Shown here one piece after another: positions 32,219 through 41,186 of a stretch of 56,336 nucleotides of DNA. The notes beneath the pieces were generated by a model, which saw only the letters and a program-made list of their open reading frames with translations, was not told the DNA's origin and did not search any database. How positions within the stretch are numbered: position 1 is the first letter of the stretch; each line of letters starts with the position of its first letter. Made by a program: the position numbers and the translations under genes. This stretch comes from Erysipelotrichaceae bacterium (GTDB taxonomy: Bacteria; Bacillota_I; Bacilli_A; Erysipelotrichales; Erysipelotrichaceae): contig JAISTR010000004.1 of the NCBI GenBank assembly GCA_031272515.1, positions 1-56,336 on the forward strand, written 5' to 3'.

Positions 32219-33437
32219 TATAAGCCTCCTGTATTTGGGCAAGCGTATGCTCTATCACCAGATTCTCACACACATAGTCCGCTGCCTTTTGATAAAGGTG
32301 CGCCCGCTTTTGATAGAGGATTTCCAGCTGTGTTTTGTTTTGCGCCAAAGGGCGCTCTGCACTTACAGCCAAGTCAGACAAGGGGCGCTGCAGATAGACC
32401 AGCCAGCCGTTTTGTTTCAACAGCCTGACATTTCCATCGTCCAGGATACTGCCACCGCCGGTGGCAATGATCAGGGATTGTCTGGCTGCCAGCGCCGCAA
32501 TCACATTTCGCTCTTTCTTTCGAAAACCCTCCTCCCCGCTTTCCTTGAATATTTCAACTATGGACTTTTTTTCCTGTTTTTCAATCAGGGTATCCACATC
32601 CGCAAATTCCCGGTTCAAACACTTTGCCAAGGCCTGGCCGATGGTGGTCTTGCCGCTATCGGGCATGCCAATCAGCACGATGTTGGTCATTTGTTTGACT
32701 AAGGTATTCAGTACCGTTTCCGGTTGATTTTTTAATTTACGGACACCAAAATCCAAGAGGGCTTCCACCCCCTGTCCCACTAACATCGCCAGGCCCCCAG
32801 CTGTTTGTTTGCCCAAATCCTTTGCCTGCATAAGCAGGCTTGTACGCAGGGGATTGTAGATGATGTCGATGACGGTTTCAATTTGCGGATAAACTGACAA
32901 ATCCAGGGGACTGTCCTTCAGGTTTGGGTGATTGCCGACCGGGGTCGCATTGATTAAAAGGGAGGCGGGATAGCTTATTAAATCAGAATAGCTAAGCTGC
33001 CCTTGTGTAGGGGTACGCGAGACCAGCCTCACTTCCTTCGCACCGGCTTGTCTTAAAGCATAAGAGATAGCCAGGGCGGCTCCGCCGCTGCCCAAAACTG
33101 CCGCGGTTTTGTTTTGAACATCTATATGGTATAAGGATAAAAGCCAAACAAAGCCGGCGGCATCGGTGTTGTCACCATAGAGGTGCCCTTTTTGATTGAT
33201 GATGGTATTGACAGAGCCGATGGCTTTGGCCCGCTCTGAGAGCTCGTCACAAAAGGCCATCACGGTCTTCTTATAGGGGATTGTGACATTGAGGGATTCA
33301 AAGTCCCTGCACTCTAAAAGCGACTTCAAGCCTGTTTCATCCACTTCCAATAACTGATAGTCCCGGATACCTGCCAACAGGTTATAAACCTGCGGGGACA
33401 GGCTGTAGGAAAGTCTTTCGCCAACCAAGCCTCTCAT
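32193..33437 (-). CDS. aroEK: Shikimate dehydrogenase-shikimate kinase fusion
   Basis: 414 residues. Residues 1 to about 245 are AroE: VGERLSYSLSPQVYN, ESLNVTIPYKKTVMAF, AIGSVNTI, DNTDAAGF and VLGSGGAALAISYAL. Residues from about 250 are AroK: IVLIGMPDSGKTTIGQALAK (Walker A), FADVDTLIEKQEKKSI (Asp of the shikimate site), FRKKERNVI and IATGGGSIL. One chain would reduce dehydroshikimate and phosphorylate shikimate. No stop or frame break separates the halves, so this is a true fusion. It overlaps aroC by 4 bases. Confidence 0.93.
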   Translation of the reverse strand: MRGLVGERLSYSLSPQVYNLLAGIRDYQLLEVDETGLKSLLECRDFESLNVTIPYKKTVMAFCDELSERAKAIGSVNTIINQKGHLYGDNTDAAGFVWLLSLYHIDVQNKTAAVLGSGGAALAISYALRQAGAKEVRLVSRTPTQGQLSYSDLISYPASLLINATPVGNHPNLKDSPLDLSVYPQIETVIDIIYNPLRTSLLMQAKDLGKQTAGGLAMLVGQGVEALLDFGVRKLKNQPETVLNTLVKQMTNIVLIGMPDSGKTTIGQALAKCLNREFADVDTLIEKQEKKSIVEIFKESGEEGFRKKERNVIAALAARQSLIIATGGGSILDDGNVRLLKQNGWLVYLQRPLSDLAVSAERPLAQNKTQLEILYQKRAHLYQKAADYVCENLVIEHTLAQIQEAYNDKNNLGS

Positions 33438-34540
33438 CCTTCGCTCCTTTGATTCAGATACCCGAACCTAAGTGTAAGCAGGTCCAAAATCCCCAACGCT
33501 GTCAAGGCGTCAATGATGATGGCCGCCCGGGGAAAGATTGCCGGGTCATGGCGGCCTTCTATGGCAAGTAGGGTTGCTTCTTTGGTATCACGTTTGATGG
33601 TCGCCTGCGCTTTGGCGATTGAGGAGGTCGGTTTGATGACCGACTGAAACACGACCGGCATGCCGTTGGTGATCCCGCCGTTGAGTCCACCGTTGTGATT
33701 GCTTTTGGTTTTGACCCTGCCTTCCATCACCCATTCATCGCGCACTTCAAAGCCTGAGTGGTTCGCAAAGTCAAAGCCGCTGCCAAACTCCAGGCCTTTT
33801 AGCCCCGGTATGGAAAACAACAAATGCGCCAGCACGCTTTCGACGCTGTCGAAAAACGGCTCGCCCAAGCCCGGCGAGAGCCCCAAAACCGCACTTTGCA
33901 TAACGGCTCCCAATGAATCCCCATTTTCCTTCGTTTTTAGTATCAAGTCCTTGACTTTGTCTTTGAAAGTGTCATCCAATGCCGGAAAGTCTTTTTTGGC
34001 AAGGCTTTGGATTTGACGCAGCAGCACCGCTTCCTTGTTGGCAAAGCAACTATCGCGCAAATCCATTACTTTATAGATGTGGGTGGCTATTTCAATGTGC
34101 TTTTCTTTGAGAATCGATAAGGCAATTGCCCCGGCAGCGACAATTGCGACCGTCATCCTTCCGGAGAAGGCACCGCTGCCGCGCTCATCTTCAAAGCCCA
34201 GATACTTCGCCTCACCGCTATAGTCCGCATGCCCGGGCCGGTAAACCTGCTTCAGGGCATCGTAATCTTTTGATTGGGTATTCTTGTTTTCAATCAACAT
34301 GGTCAAAGGACCACCGGTGGTATGGTGGTTGTAATAACCGCTGACAAACTGAATCTCATCCACTTCCTCTCTTGTTGTCGAGATCCCCTTTTGCGGGGAT
34401 CTTTTTTTCAAGCAGCTGCGGATAAAGTCCAGGTCCAGTTTTAGCCCCGGTGCCAGCCCATCCAGGGTGGCTCCAATCAGGGGACCATGCGACTCACCAA
34501 ACAGCGTGAGCCTGACTGCTTTATTGATGGATGCGCCCAT
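33434..34540 (-). CDS. aroC: Chorismate synthase
   Basis: 368 residues. Signatures include LTLFGESHGPLIGATLDGL, EDERGSGAFSGRMTVA and KTKSNHNGGLNGGITNGMPV, then GRHDPAIFPRAAIIIDA near the C-terminus. It converts EPSP to chorismate using reduced FMN. It overlaps aroB by 20 bases. Confidence 0.95.
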   Translation of the reverse strand: MGASINKAVRLTLFGESHGPLIGATLDGLAPGLKLDLDFIRSCLKKRSPQKGISTTREEVDEIQFVSGYYNHHTTGGPLTMLIENKNTQSKDYDALKQVYRPGHADYSGEAKYLGFEDERGSGAFSGRMTVAIVAAGAIALSILKEKHIEIATHIYKVMDLRDSCFANKEAVLLRQIQSLAKKDFPALDDTFKDKVKDLILKTKENGDSLGAVMQSAVLGLSPGLGEPFFDSVESVLAHLLFSIPGLKGLEFGSGFDFANHSGFEVRDEWVMEGRVKTKSNHNGGLNGGITNGMPVVFQSVIKPTSSIAKAQATIKRDTKEATLLAIEGRHDPAIFPRAAIIIDALTALGILDLLTLRFGYLNQRSEG

Positions 34541-35537
34541 AATTTTCCTCCAGTTTCGCGATGACTTTTTCCATGGACCAGTGCTCTATCAGTGCCTCCC
34601 CCAAATCCTTGACCAGTACCATGTCGATGCCGTTTTCATGTGCTTTTTTATCGGCTTTAAGGTAAGGCAGAAGACTGTTTAACGGAAGATCTGTTTTTAA
34701 CGGCAGCCCCAGGTTCTCGCCGATTTTCAAGAGCCTCTGATACAGCGGTTCTTCGCTCATTAATAACATCCCCAGAAATACTGCTTCGCCATGATAGTAC
34801 CCGGACAGTCCGCCGGCACTCTCCAAAGCATGCCCATAGGTGTGGCCATAGTTGAGAATCTTGCGAAGATGCTGCTCCTTCGGGTCGACTTCCACGATTT
34901 TCTGCTTAACCAGTAAAGCTGAATAAAGGATTTCGGGGATTTGATCGAAGGAGATTGGTTGTTCAAAGCGGGAAAACAAACCTGCATCCCCAATCACTCC
35001 GGCCTTGACGGCTTCGACCAGTCCGGCCGCATAATTCCTTTGATCCAGAGTCCGTAAGGTCAGCGGATCAATCAGTACCGCCTTGGGATGATAGAAGGCT
35101 CCAACCTGGTTTTTGGTTTCACCCAGGTTGATGGCGGTCTTGCCGCCGATGGAAGAGTCAATCTGGGCTAAGGTCGTTGTGGGAATTTGAATGTAGTCAA
35201 TCCCCCGCAGATAGGTAGCCGCAACAAACCCGGCCAGATCCCCTACCACACCCCCGCCCAGGGCGAGAATCAGGGCTTTGCGGGAAAGCTGGAATTTCGC
35301 ACAGGCATGAAGTACCTGCCCATATTGAAATAAGCTCTTGGAATGCTCCCCCTGGGGTATGATCAAAAGCGAAGCCTGGATTTGTTTTTGAATGCTTTGA
35401 TAGTATTGGGCTGGAACCCCTTCATCGGTGAGAATCAAGACTTCCGGATTCGACACAAAATCCAAAACCCGGGATAAAATCCCGGTTTCAAGGTAGATGT
35501 GATAGCTGCCATCAGGCACATGCATGATCAGTTCCAT
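34521..35537 (-). CDS. aroB: 3-dehydroquinate synthase
   Basis: 338 residues. The NAD-binding segment ALGGGVVGDLAGFVAATYLRG, TLAQIDSSIGGKTAINLGETKN and the metal-binding KILNYGHTYGHALE are typical. It is slightly shorter than most AroB proteins. First structural gene of the aromatic operon; the ATG follows GGAGGGG and lies 14 bases after the T tract of an attenuator-type terminator. Confidence 0.95.
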   Translation of the reverse strand: MELIMHVPDGSYHIYLETGILSRVLDFVSNPEVLILTDEGVPAQYYQSIQKQIQASLLIIPQGEHSKSLFQYGQVLHACAKFQLSRKALILALGGGVVGDLAGFVAATYLRGIDYIQIPTTTLAQIDSSIGGKTAINLGETKNQVGAFYHPKAVLIDPLTLRTLDQRNYAAGLVEAVKAGVIGDAGLFSRFEQPISFDQIPEILYSALLVKQKIVEVDPKEQHLRKILNYGHTYGHALESAGGLSGYYHGEAVFLGMLLMSEEPLYQRLLKIGENLGLPLKTDLPLNSLLPYLKADKKAHENGIDMVLVKDLGEALIEHWSMEKVIAKLEENYGRIHQ

Positions 35538-35550
35538 AAACCCCTCCGCT

Positions 35551-35583
35551 AAAAAAAAGCACCGAATCCGTTGCTTCCGTGCT
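35551..35583 (-). terminator. Attenuator terminator in the aro leader
   Basis: On the minus strand AGCAC-G-GAA pairs with TTC-G-GTGCT (one internal mismatch), followed by eight T. It stands between promoter and aroB, so it must be conditional. Its 5' arm overlaps GGAGC (35581-35585), which can instead pair with GCTCT (35619-35623). Confidence 0.8.
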
Positions 35584-35625
35584 CCTTCAAACCAAAAGAA
35601 CCAAAATCTTGGCTGTCCAGAGCGA

Positions 35626-35658
35626 TTAGTTTTTATAATAATACAGCTTCTTGTTCAA
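35626..35658 (-). CDS. Tyrosine leader peptide of the aromatic operon
   Basis: A TTG start at 35658, six bases after GAGGGA, encodes MNKKLYYYKN and stops at 35626. Three successive Tyr codons in ten is the pattern of attenuation leader peptides. The codons lie within a GCTGT segment (35643-35647) that can pair with ACAGC (35612-35616). A ribosome stalled for lack of charged tRNA-Tyr would cover the first and free the second. No in-frame ATG alternative exists upstream. Confidence 0.7.
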   Translation of the reverse strand: MNKKLYYYKN

Positions 35659-35680
35659 GGTGATTCCCTCACTTGGCTTT

Positions 35681-35709
35681 ATTGTACTCCCACAAGAAGG
35701 GCATTGCAA
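35681..35709 (-). promoter_or_regulatory. Promoter of the aromatic operon
   Basis: TTGCAA (35704-35709), a 17-base spacer and TACAAT (35681-35686) on the minus strand. The predicted start near 35674 gives a leader of about 137 bases ahead of aroB, enough for the leader peptide and the two alternative stems. Confidence 0.75.
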
Positions 35710-35781
35710 ACGATAAAGATTTCAGAACAATACTCCACTTTCGTAAAATCCCATAAATCAATAAAACATGGCATACACATA

Positions 35782-35832
35782 ACAACAAACAAAAAAAACA
35801 GACCTTAGCGCCTGTTTTTTTGGTTTGTTGTT
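35782..35832 (-). terminator. Terminator of the lipoprotein gene
   Basis: Long A-rich and T-rich arms (CAACAAAC...ACAG with CTGT...GTTTGTTG) form a hairpin directly after the lipoprotein stop. The T tract is seen on the minus strand. Confidence 0.75.
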
Positions 35833-36267
35833 TTACTTGCAGCTGATGCCGATTTGCGATTCCATCGATGCCTTGATATCCGCATGCGACATGTTCACTA
35901 TATCGGTGGTATCAGAACCGGTTAAGTTTGACAGCTCTGAGAGCGATTCACCCGGAATCTCCAAATCAATAATCACATTTCCATCTTTCAGTTCAACTTT
36001 TGCCGTTGAATTTGAAAACATGGACTCAAATGAACTGACAATAATTCCTTGTACCAGCGCAAAGCTTGTTTCGTCAATATCGTTTTCTTCGGCATTCATC
36101 ACTATGTGCATAGTCATGGTTTTGACGGGTTTCTCACCCACAAAGGTCATGGTCGCTTCAGAACCCTCTATCGTTCCTGAACAGACCAGGGTTTTACCGC
36201 CGGAACTTCCGGAACAGCCGACCAATAAGCCCAACAACAGGCTAAACAGTAAAATTCGTTTCATCAT
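35833..36267 (-). CDS. Lipoprotein of unknown function
   Basis: 144 residues. The N-terminus MMKRILLFSLLLGLLVGCSG is a lipoprotein signal with the lipobox cysteine (LVGC). The mature part begins SSGGKTLVCSGTIEGSEATM and includes a second cysteine there and one at the C-terminus (GISCK), which may form a disulfide. It resembles small YehR/DUF1307-type lipoproteins in size and layout, but I cannot confirm the family. AGGGAGGG precedes the ATG, and a TATAAT -10 lies upstream. The 36268-36428 gap beyond shows no other gene. Confidence 0.8.
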   Translation of the reverse strand: MMKRILLFSLLLGLLVGCSGSSGGKTLVCSGTIEGSEATMTFVGEKPVKTMTMHIVMNAEENDIDETSFALVQGIIVSSFESMFSNSTAKVELKDGNVIIDLEIPGESLSELSNLTGSDTTDIVNMSHADIKASMESQIGISCK

Positions 36268-36428
36268 AAATTCAATTGCCCTCCCTTGGCATATGGTAAT
36301 TATACTTGAATATCGTTATTCTGAAAAGAAAAGCGCCCTCATTTCCTGTCATCCATGCTTATTTTTTTACCATTTTTACTGAAATAATGCTCATTATTCT
36401 TTGCGGGAAAGGCTGACGCCGCTCTTGC

Positions 36429-36839
36429 TTAGAGCTTCTCTTTCAAGCGTACGATCCGGCTTGTTTGATTCAAGCCGCAGCGGGTAAAGAAGTCCTCACT
36501 CTGAAGCTGCGCCTGTACCAGCTCACAATAGAATTCCCCCTTGCCAGTTTCCTTTGCATAGTCGCGCAAAGCCTGCAGCAAAGCCCTGCCGATGCCCTGA
36601 TAGCGGTGCTCAGGCGCCACATAGATGGCATCCACCTCCAAAGCATTTTCAAGTAAGGAGCCTCTCGCAAAGCCGACCGCCATCCTTTGCGCATACGCAA
36701 GAAAATAGACGACTTCCGGATCAGTATTCTCCTCTTCAATAATCTTGATGCAATTTTTATGCGGTAAATTAAAATAGTGACTGATTAAGATGGAAAGCAC
36801 ATGATTGTCAACTACAAAGGCCCTGCGAATTTCCGCCAT
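36429..36839 (-). CDS. GNAT-family N-acetyltransferase
   Basis: 136 residues. The acetyl-CoA core is well preserved: LEVDAIYVAPEHRYQGIGRALLQALRDYA, with the RxxGxG/A loop, then FYCELVQAQLQSEDFFTRCGL. It lies back to back with rarA across a palindromic promoter region, with AGGAGGC before the ATG. The substrate is unknown. Confidence 0.85.
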   Translation of the reverse strand: MAEIRRAFVVDNHVLSILISHYFNLPHKNCIKIIEEENTDPEVVYFLAYAQRMAVGFARGSLLENALEVDAIYVAPEHRYQGIGRALLQALRDYAKETGKGEFYCELVQAQLQSEDFFTRCGLNQTSRIVRLKEKL

Positions 36840-36864
36840 ACGATGGGTGCCTCCTTTTTCTTAC

Positions 36865-36882
36865 AGTATATCATGATATACT
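36865..36882. promoter_or_regulatory. Perfect 18-base palindrome with two opposed -10 boxes
   Basis: AGTATATCATGATATACT is its own reverse complement. It holds TATACT on the plus strand (36877-36882, toward rarA) and on the minus strand (36865-36870, toward the GNAT gene), so both genes can be read outward from a shared centre. Neither direction has a good -35 element. Confidence 0.6.
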
Positions 36883-36904
36883 TTTAACAACAGGAGGTGT
36901 TCTT

Positions 36905-38230
36905 TTGCAGCAGGCTTCTCTCTTCGACAATTCAAGCCGCTATGAACCGCTGGCAGCCAAGTTGCGGCCAGCCGCTTTAAGCGAGTATATCGGTCAAAGT
37001 CACCTGCTTGGCCAAGGGCAGATGTTAAGGCAGCTGATTGAAAAAGATCAGGTGCCTTCAATGATCTTCTGGGGTCCGCCCGGGGTTGGCAAGACCACCC
37101 TGGCCCGCATCATCGCCGCCACCACCAAGTCTGCCTTCATCGACTTTTCGGCAGTCTCCAGCGGCATCAAGGAAATCCGGGCAGTGATGAACCAGGCCCA
37201 GGAAAACCATCAGATGGGTCAGAAGACCATCCTCTTTATCGATGAAATCCACCGTTTCAACAAGGCGCAGCAGGATGCCTTTTTGCCCTATGTCGAAAAG
37301 GGCTCGATTATCCTGATTGGTGCTACAACCGAAAACCCCTCCTTTGAAATCAACTCCGCCCTGCTCTCCCGCTGCAAGGTCTTTGTCCTCAATCCCCTGA
37401 GTGTCAGTGAACTGAGCGAACTGCTTAAAAGGGCGATTATGTATCTGAGCAATGAACATAAAATCGAAATCCGCTATGATGAGAAATATCTTTCTGCCAT
37501 CAGCGAATTCGCCAATGGCGATGCCAGAATTGCCCTGAATACCATCGAAATGATCACCTCCAACCTGCCGGTGAAAAACGGCGCGATTGAAATCGATGAG
37601 GCGATTATCGAACAGGCGCTCTCCCGCAAGTTTCTGCTCTATGACAAGGATGGCGAGGAGCACTACAACATCATCTCCGCCCTGCACAAGTCCATGCGCA
37701 ACAGCGATGTCCACGCCGCCATCTATTGGCTGGCCAGGATGCTGGAGGGCGGCGAAGACCCGCTTTATGTCGCCCGCCGCATTGTCCGCTTTGCCAGTGA
37801 AGACATCGGCATGGCTGACTCTAACGCCCTCACCATAGCCATCAACGCCTACCAGGCCTGCCACTTTATCGGCATGCCCGAGTGCACGGTTCACCTGACC
37901 CATGCGGTCACCTACTGCGCCCTTTCCCCCAAGTCCAATGCCCTCTATACCGCCTATGGACAGGCAGCGGGGGATGCTCTTAATACCATGGCGGAACCGG
38001 TGCCTTTGGTGATACGCAACGCGCCGACCAAACTCATGAAAGAGCTCAACTATGGCGAGGGCTACCGCTATGCCCATGACTTTGAGGACAAGATCACCGA
38101 TATGGTCTGCCTGCCCGACTCCCTGAAAGAGCGGACCTACTATCACCCCACCAACCAGGGCCGGGAAGAAAAAGTGCGCCAATGGATGGCGCACCTGGAA
38201 GAACTCCGCAAAAAGAATTTCCAAAAATAG
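36905..38230 (+). CDS. rarA: Replication-associated recombination protein A
   Basis: 441 residues with a TTG start at 36905, supported by AGGAGGTG at good spacing. [19 protein letters not shown], the Walker [33 protein letters not shown] (Walker B) and [19 protein letters not shown] (sensor 1) are typical. The C-terminal tetramerisation region contains [14 protein letters not shown]. RarA/MgsA acts at stalled forks. A 407-codon antisense frame is only its shadow. It converges on recD2 with a 1-base gap and no terminator. Confidence 0.94.
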   Translation: MQQASLFDNSSRYEPLAAKLRPAALSEYIGQSHLLGQGQMLRQLIEKDQVPSMIFWGPPGVGKTTLARIIAATTKSAFIDFSAVSSGIKEIRAVMNQAQENHQMGQKTILFIDEIHRFNKAQQDAFLPYVEKGSIILIGATTENPSFEINSALLSRCKVFVLNPLSVSELSELLKRAIMYLSNEHKIEIRYDEKYLSAISEFANGDARIALNTIEMITSNLPVKNGAIEIDEAIIEQALSRKFLLYDKDGEEHYNIISALHKSMRNSDVHAAIYWLARMLEGGEDPLYVARRIVRFASEDIGMADSNALTIAINAYQACHFIGMPECTVHLTHAVTYCALSPKSNALYTAYGQAAGDALNTMAEPVPLVIRNAPTKLMKELNYGEGYRYAHDFEDKITDMVCLPDSLKERTYYHPTNQGREEKVRQWMAHLEELRKKNFQK

Positions 38231-38231
38231 T

Positions 38232-40451
38232 CTAGAGATCAAACTCCGGCAGATACTCCTCTTCTTCCTGCCGGATTTCATAACGGCTTTCCGTCAGTTC
38301 TCCGCTTAGCCGCTCCTTGAGCGTGGTGTAGCGGATTTTTTTATCCAGGGTTGCAATCGCCTGGAAGAACACATCCCGGTTTCCCACCAGCACCAGCTTT
38401 TTGGAAGCCCGCGAGATGGCAGTATAGACCATCCGGCGGTCCAACATGAACAGATTATCACGGGTAAAGGGCATGATGACCAAAGGATACTCGCTGCCCT
38501 GGGACTTGTGCACGGAGATGCAGTATGCCAAGCGCAGATGCGAGAAATACTCGCTGGTGTACTCGACGATGTTATCGTCGAAGTCCACCTGCAGCCGCGG
38601 TTCATTTTTATCGGAGGCATCAATTTCCACCAGCGTGCCGATATCGCCGTTATAGACATCATCATCCGCCTGGTTTTTCAGTTGCAAAACCTTGTCCCCT
38701 TCCCTGAAAAAGAAGAAGGAGTGCTTGAGTTCCTTTTTGAAGGCACCAGAAGGATTGCACAGCTGCTGCAACAAATCATTGAGAGTATCGATGCCGCTGT
38801 TGCCGCCATAGCGGGCAGCCAGCACCTGAATCTGTCCTACTTCCCACTTCTTCAAAGCCTCTTCCACCGTGAAGAGAATCGCTTTGTTGACACCGGTACC
38901 GGAAGCCTCCAGAAAGGAAACATCACTGCCAAATTCAATCAGCTCCGGGGTATTGTTGCGGATGGCATGGGCCAGCTCGATGACCCCCGAGCCCTCCTGC
39001 TGCCGGTAGATCCGCTTAAGGGTCACCACCGGAAAACGCGCACAGCCTAAAAGGTCCGCCAAAAGCTTGCCGGGCATCACCGGCGGCAGCTGCGCCTCAT
39101 CACCAATCAAAAGGATTTTCTTCACCTGCGCACTTGCTTTCAAGAGATTCGCAAACAGCCAGGGGTCCACCATCGAAGCCTCATCCATAATCAACAAGTC
39201 CAAAAGCAAAGGCTGCTTGGCATTCATGCCGAAGGTATTGGATTCCAAGTCCCACTTCAAAAGCGAGTGGATGGTGGTGGCTCCGGTCTGGGTCAGCTCA
39301 CTCAAGCGCTTGGCGGCTCTGCCGGTTGGCGCACATAGGGCGATTTGGTGCTCTGGATAAAGGCGCTGAAACAGCGTCACAATTCCCCGCACCACCGTGG
39401 TCTTGCCGGTTCCCGGACCGCCGGTTAAAATCATGATATCCTTGTCGAAGAAGGTCTCAACCGCTTCGCGCTGAATCGTATCGTAGGTGATGCCGATTTT
39501 TTCCTCGACTTCCGCAATGAGTCCGGGCAAAAGCTCTTTCTCAACCGGTGGCAAAGGCTCTTGAGGGAAGCGGTTTAGAAAGCGGGTGATCGTAACCTCG
39601 GCATCGTATTGGGTATGGTGATAAACCCGGTCGTCTTCCACGACCAACAGGCGCTCGCGCACCAGCTCTTGCAAATACTCTTCGTAGCCGCTGTCAAACT
39701 CCCGCAGGTACAAAGCCTCCAAGTCGTCCAGGTACAAGAAGCTGTTGCCGCTTTTGACAGAGCTCTCCAGACTCAAAGACAAAAGAAAGGCCTTCTTGCG
39801 GTAGGGATGATCAAGGTCAAAGCCCATGCCCAAGGCCAGCTTGTCGGCGGTGGCCATGCCGATGCCATCGACCTCCACCACCAGCCGGTAGGGATTTTCC
39901 TTGACCTTATTCAACGCTTCCTTGCCGTAAATGCGCTCCAGGCGCATGATGTTGCGGATGCCCAGGCCATAGGTGGAAAAGAAGGCAATCGCCTGCTCCA
40001 GGTCATCCTGATTCAATAGCCCGTCCAAAAGGACGTCCTTTTTGGCCTTGTTCATGTTGGGCATCTCATCCAGAATGTCCGGATCGTTTTGTACCTTCTC
40101 CACCAAATCTTTACCATAGTAAGTCACCAAGCGTTTCGCAAAACGCTTGCCGATGCCGGGAAAGGAAGGTCCAGAAAGGTAGGCGATCAGGGAATCCTCA
40201 TCACTGGGCAGTTGCCGGGTGTAGCTGCTGATTTGAAACTGGCGGCCGAACTTGGGATGAAAGACAAAGTCCCCGCTTAAGACAAACAGGGTATCCTTGG
40301 GCAGTACCGGCAGATGACCAACCACCGTGATCTGACGCTCGCTCACATCATCATACAGACGAAAGCGCGCGACGGTATAGTGGGTCTCGGCATTGCGGAA
40401 AACGGTCTTGACAAAGCGCCCGCGCAGCTCATCCGCCATGCTTAAAACCAC
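38232..40451 (-). CDS. recD2: RecD2-type ATP-dependent DNA helicase
   Basis: 739 residues. An N-terminal OB-like and helix-hairpin-helix region (FPGIGKRFAKRLVTYYG, VDGIGMATADKLAL) precedes the SF1B helicase core: LTGGPGTGKTTVVRGI (Walker A), LLIMDEASMVD (motif II), LLIGDEAQLPPVMPGKLL (motif III) and YCISVHKSQGSEYPLVIMP (motif V/VI region). RecD2 unwinds 5'-3' without RecBC. It overlaps the CPBP protease gene by 10 bases. Confidence 0.94.
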   Translation of the reverse strand: MVLSMADELRGRFVKTVFRNAETHYTVARFRLYDDVSERQITVVGHLPVLPKDTLFVLSGDFVFHPKFGRQFQISSYTRQLPSDEDSLIAYLSGPSFPGIGKRFAKRLVTYYGKDLVEKVQNDPDILDEMPNMNKAKKDVLLDGLLNQDDLEQAIAFFSTYGLGIRNIMRLERIYGKEALNKVKENPYRLVVEVDGIGMATADKLALGMGFDLDHPYRKKAFLLSLSLESSVKSGNSFLYLDDLEALYLREFDSGYEEYLQELVRERLLVVEDDRVYHHTQYDAEVTITRFLNRFPQEPLPPVEKELLPGLIAEVEEKIGITYDTIQREAVETFFDKDIMILTGGPGTGKTTVVRGIVTLFQRLYPEHQIALCAPTGRAAKRLSELTQTGATTIHSLLKWDLESNTFGMNAKQPLLLDLLIMDEASMVDPWLFANLLKASAQVKKILLIGDEAQLPPVMPGKLLADLLGCARFPVVTLKRIYRQQEGSGVIELAHAIRNNTPELIEFGSDVSFLEASGTGVNKAILFTVEEALKKWEVGQIQVLAARYGGNSGIDTLNDLLQQLCNPSGAFKKELKHSFFFFREGDKVLQLKNQADDDVYNGDIGTLVEIDASDKNEPRLQVDFDDNIVEYTSEYFSHLRLAYCISVHKSQGSEYPLVIMPFTRDNLFMLDRRMVYTAISRASKKLVLVGNRDVFFQAIATLDKKIRYTTLKERLSGELTESRYEIRQEEEEYLPEFDL

Positions 40452-41182
40452 CCAATCATATTGGAAACAGCCAGGATATTAATCAACATATGCAATATCA
40501 GACTGGCGGTAAGGGTGCCGGTCTGTTTATAGAGCACCACCAAAAGAAAACCGGTATAGAAATAGGGCAAAAAGTTGACCAGCTGCCCCCACTGTCCGGT
40601 AAAGAAAATCGTGTAGATATGCATCAGGGCGAAAAGGATGGAACTGGTGAGAATCCCAAACAAAGGATGATTCTTGAAAAACTGGCTGCCCAAAGCGGCC
40701 CGGAAGACAATCTCCTCACAAAACGGCCCAATCAGGGTCGCACAAAACGTCATCCCCAGCGGATTGACCGCGAAGTAGACTGTGATTAAGCTCTGGTTGT
40801 TGTTGCCGGTTGCCCGGGCAGTGATAAGGGAAAGCAGAACGGTGCCCACAAAGTAGAGACCAAAGGAAATCAAAACCCATTGAATGACTTCAAGCCAGTT
40901 GCGCTTGCTGTTTTGGACTTCATTTTTCCATAGAGGCAGACTGAGCCAAAAGAGAATCAGGGCGGTGATGATGGTGGAGATAACCGACAAAAGGCTTGCT
41001 TGCAAAGCAAGGCTATACAGGCGGTAAGCCGGCCATACACGCAAAAAGAGCCAATGGAGGATCTGCGAAAAAAAGACCATGTGTCCGCCGAAAAAGACCG
41101 CCAGGATACAAAGCCAGCGCCACCAGGGAAGCGGTGTAAACACCGGTGATTTAACAGCTGAATTTTCTGATCTAAAGGTCAT
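40442..41182 (-). CDS. CPBP-family intramembrane metalloprotease
   Basis: 246 residues from the ATG at 41182, preceded by GGTG; an ATG at 41197 would add five residues. About seven membrane spans. The metalloprotease motifs are visible: GPFCEEIVFRAALGS (EExxxR), SSILFALMHIYTIFF (FxxxH) and a late HMLINILAV (HxxxN). It is second of two tandem homologues between mnmA and recD2. CPBP proteases mature or degrade membrane substrates, or protect against bacteriocins. Confidence 0.88.
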   Translation of the reverse strand: MTFRSENSAVKSPVFTPLPWWRWLCILAVFFGGHMVFFSQILHWLFLRVWPAYRLYSLALQASLLSVISTIITALILFWLSLPLWKNEVQNSKRNWLEVIQWVLISFGLYFVGTVLLSLITARATGNNNQSLITVYFAVNPLGMTFCATLIGPFCEEIVFRAALGSQFFKNHPLFGILTSSILFALMHIYTIFFTGQWGQLVNFLPYFYTGFLLVVLYKQTGTLTASLILHMLINILAVSNMIGWF

Positions 41183-41186
41183 GGGT

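Noticed and set aside
37058-38281. 407-codon open frame antisense to rarA
   Set aside because: Low-complexity, no family motifs and no ribosome site; it mirrors the third-position bias of rarA, which has every expected motif.
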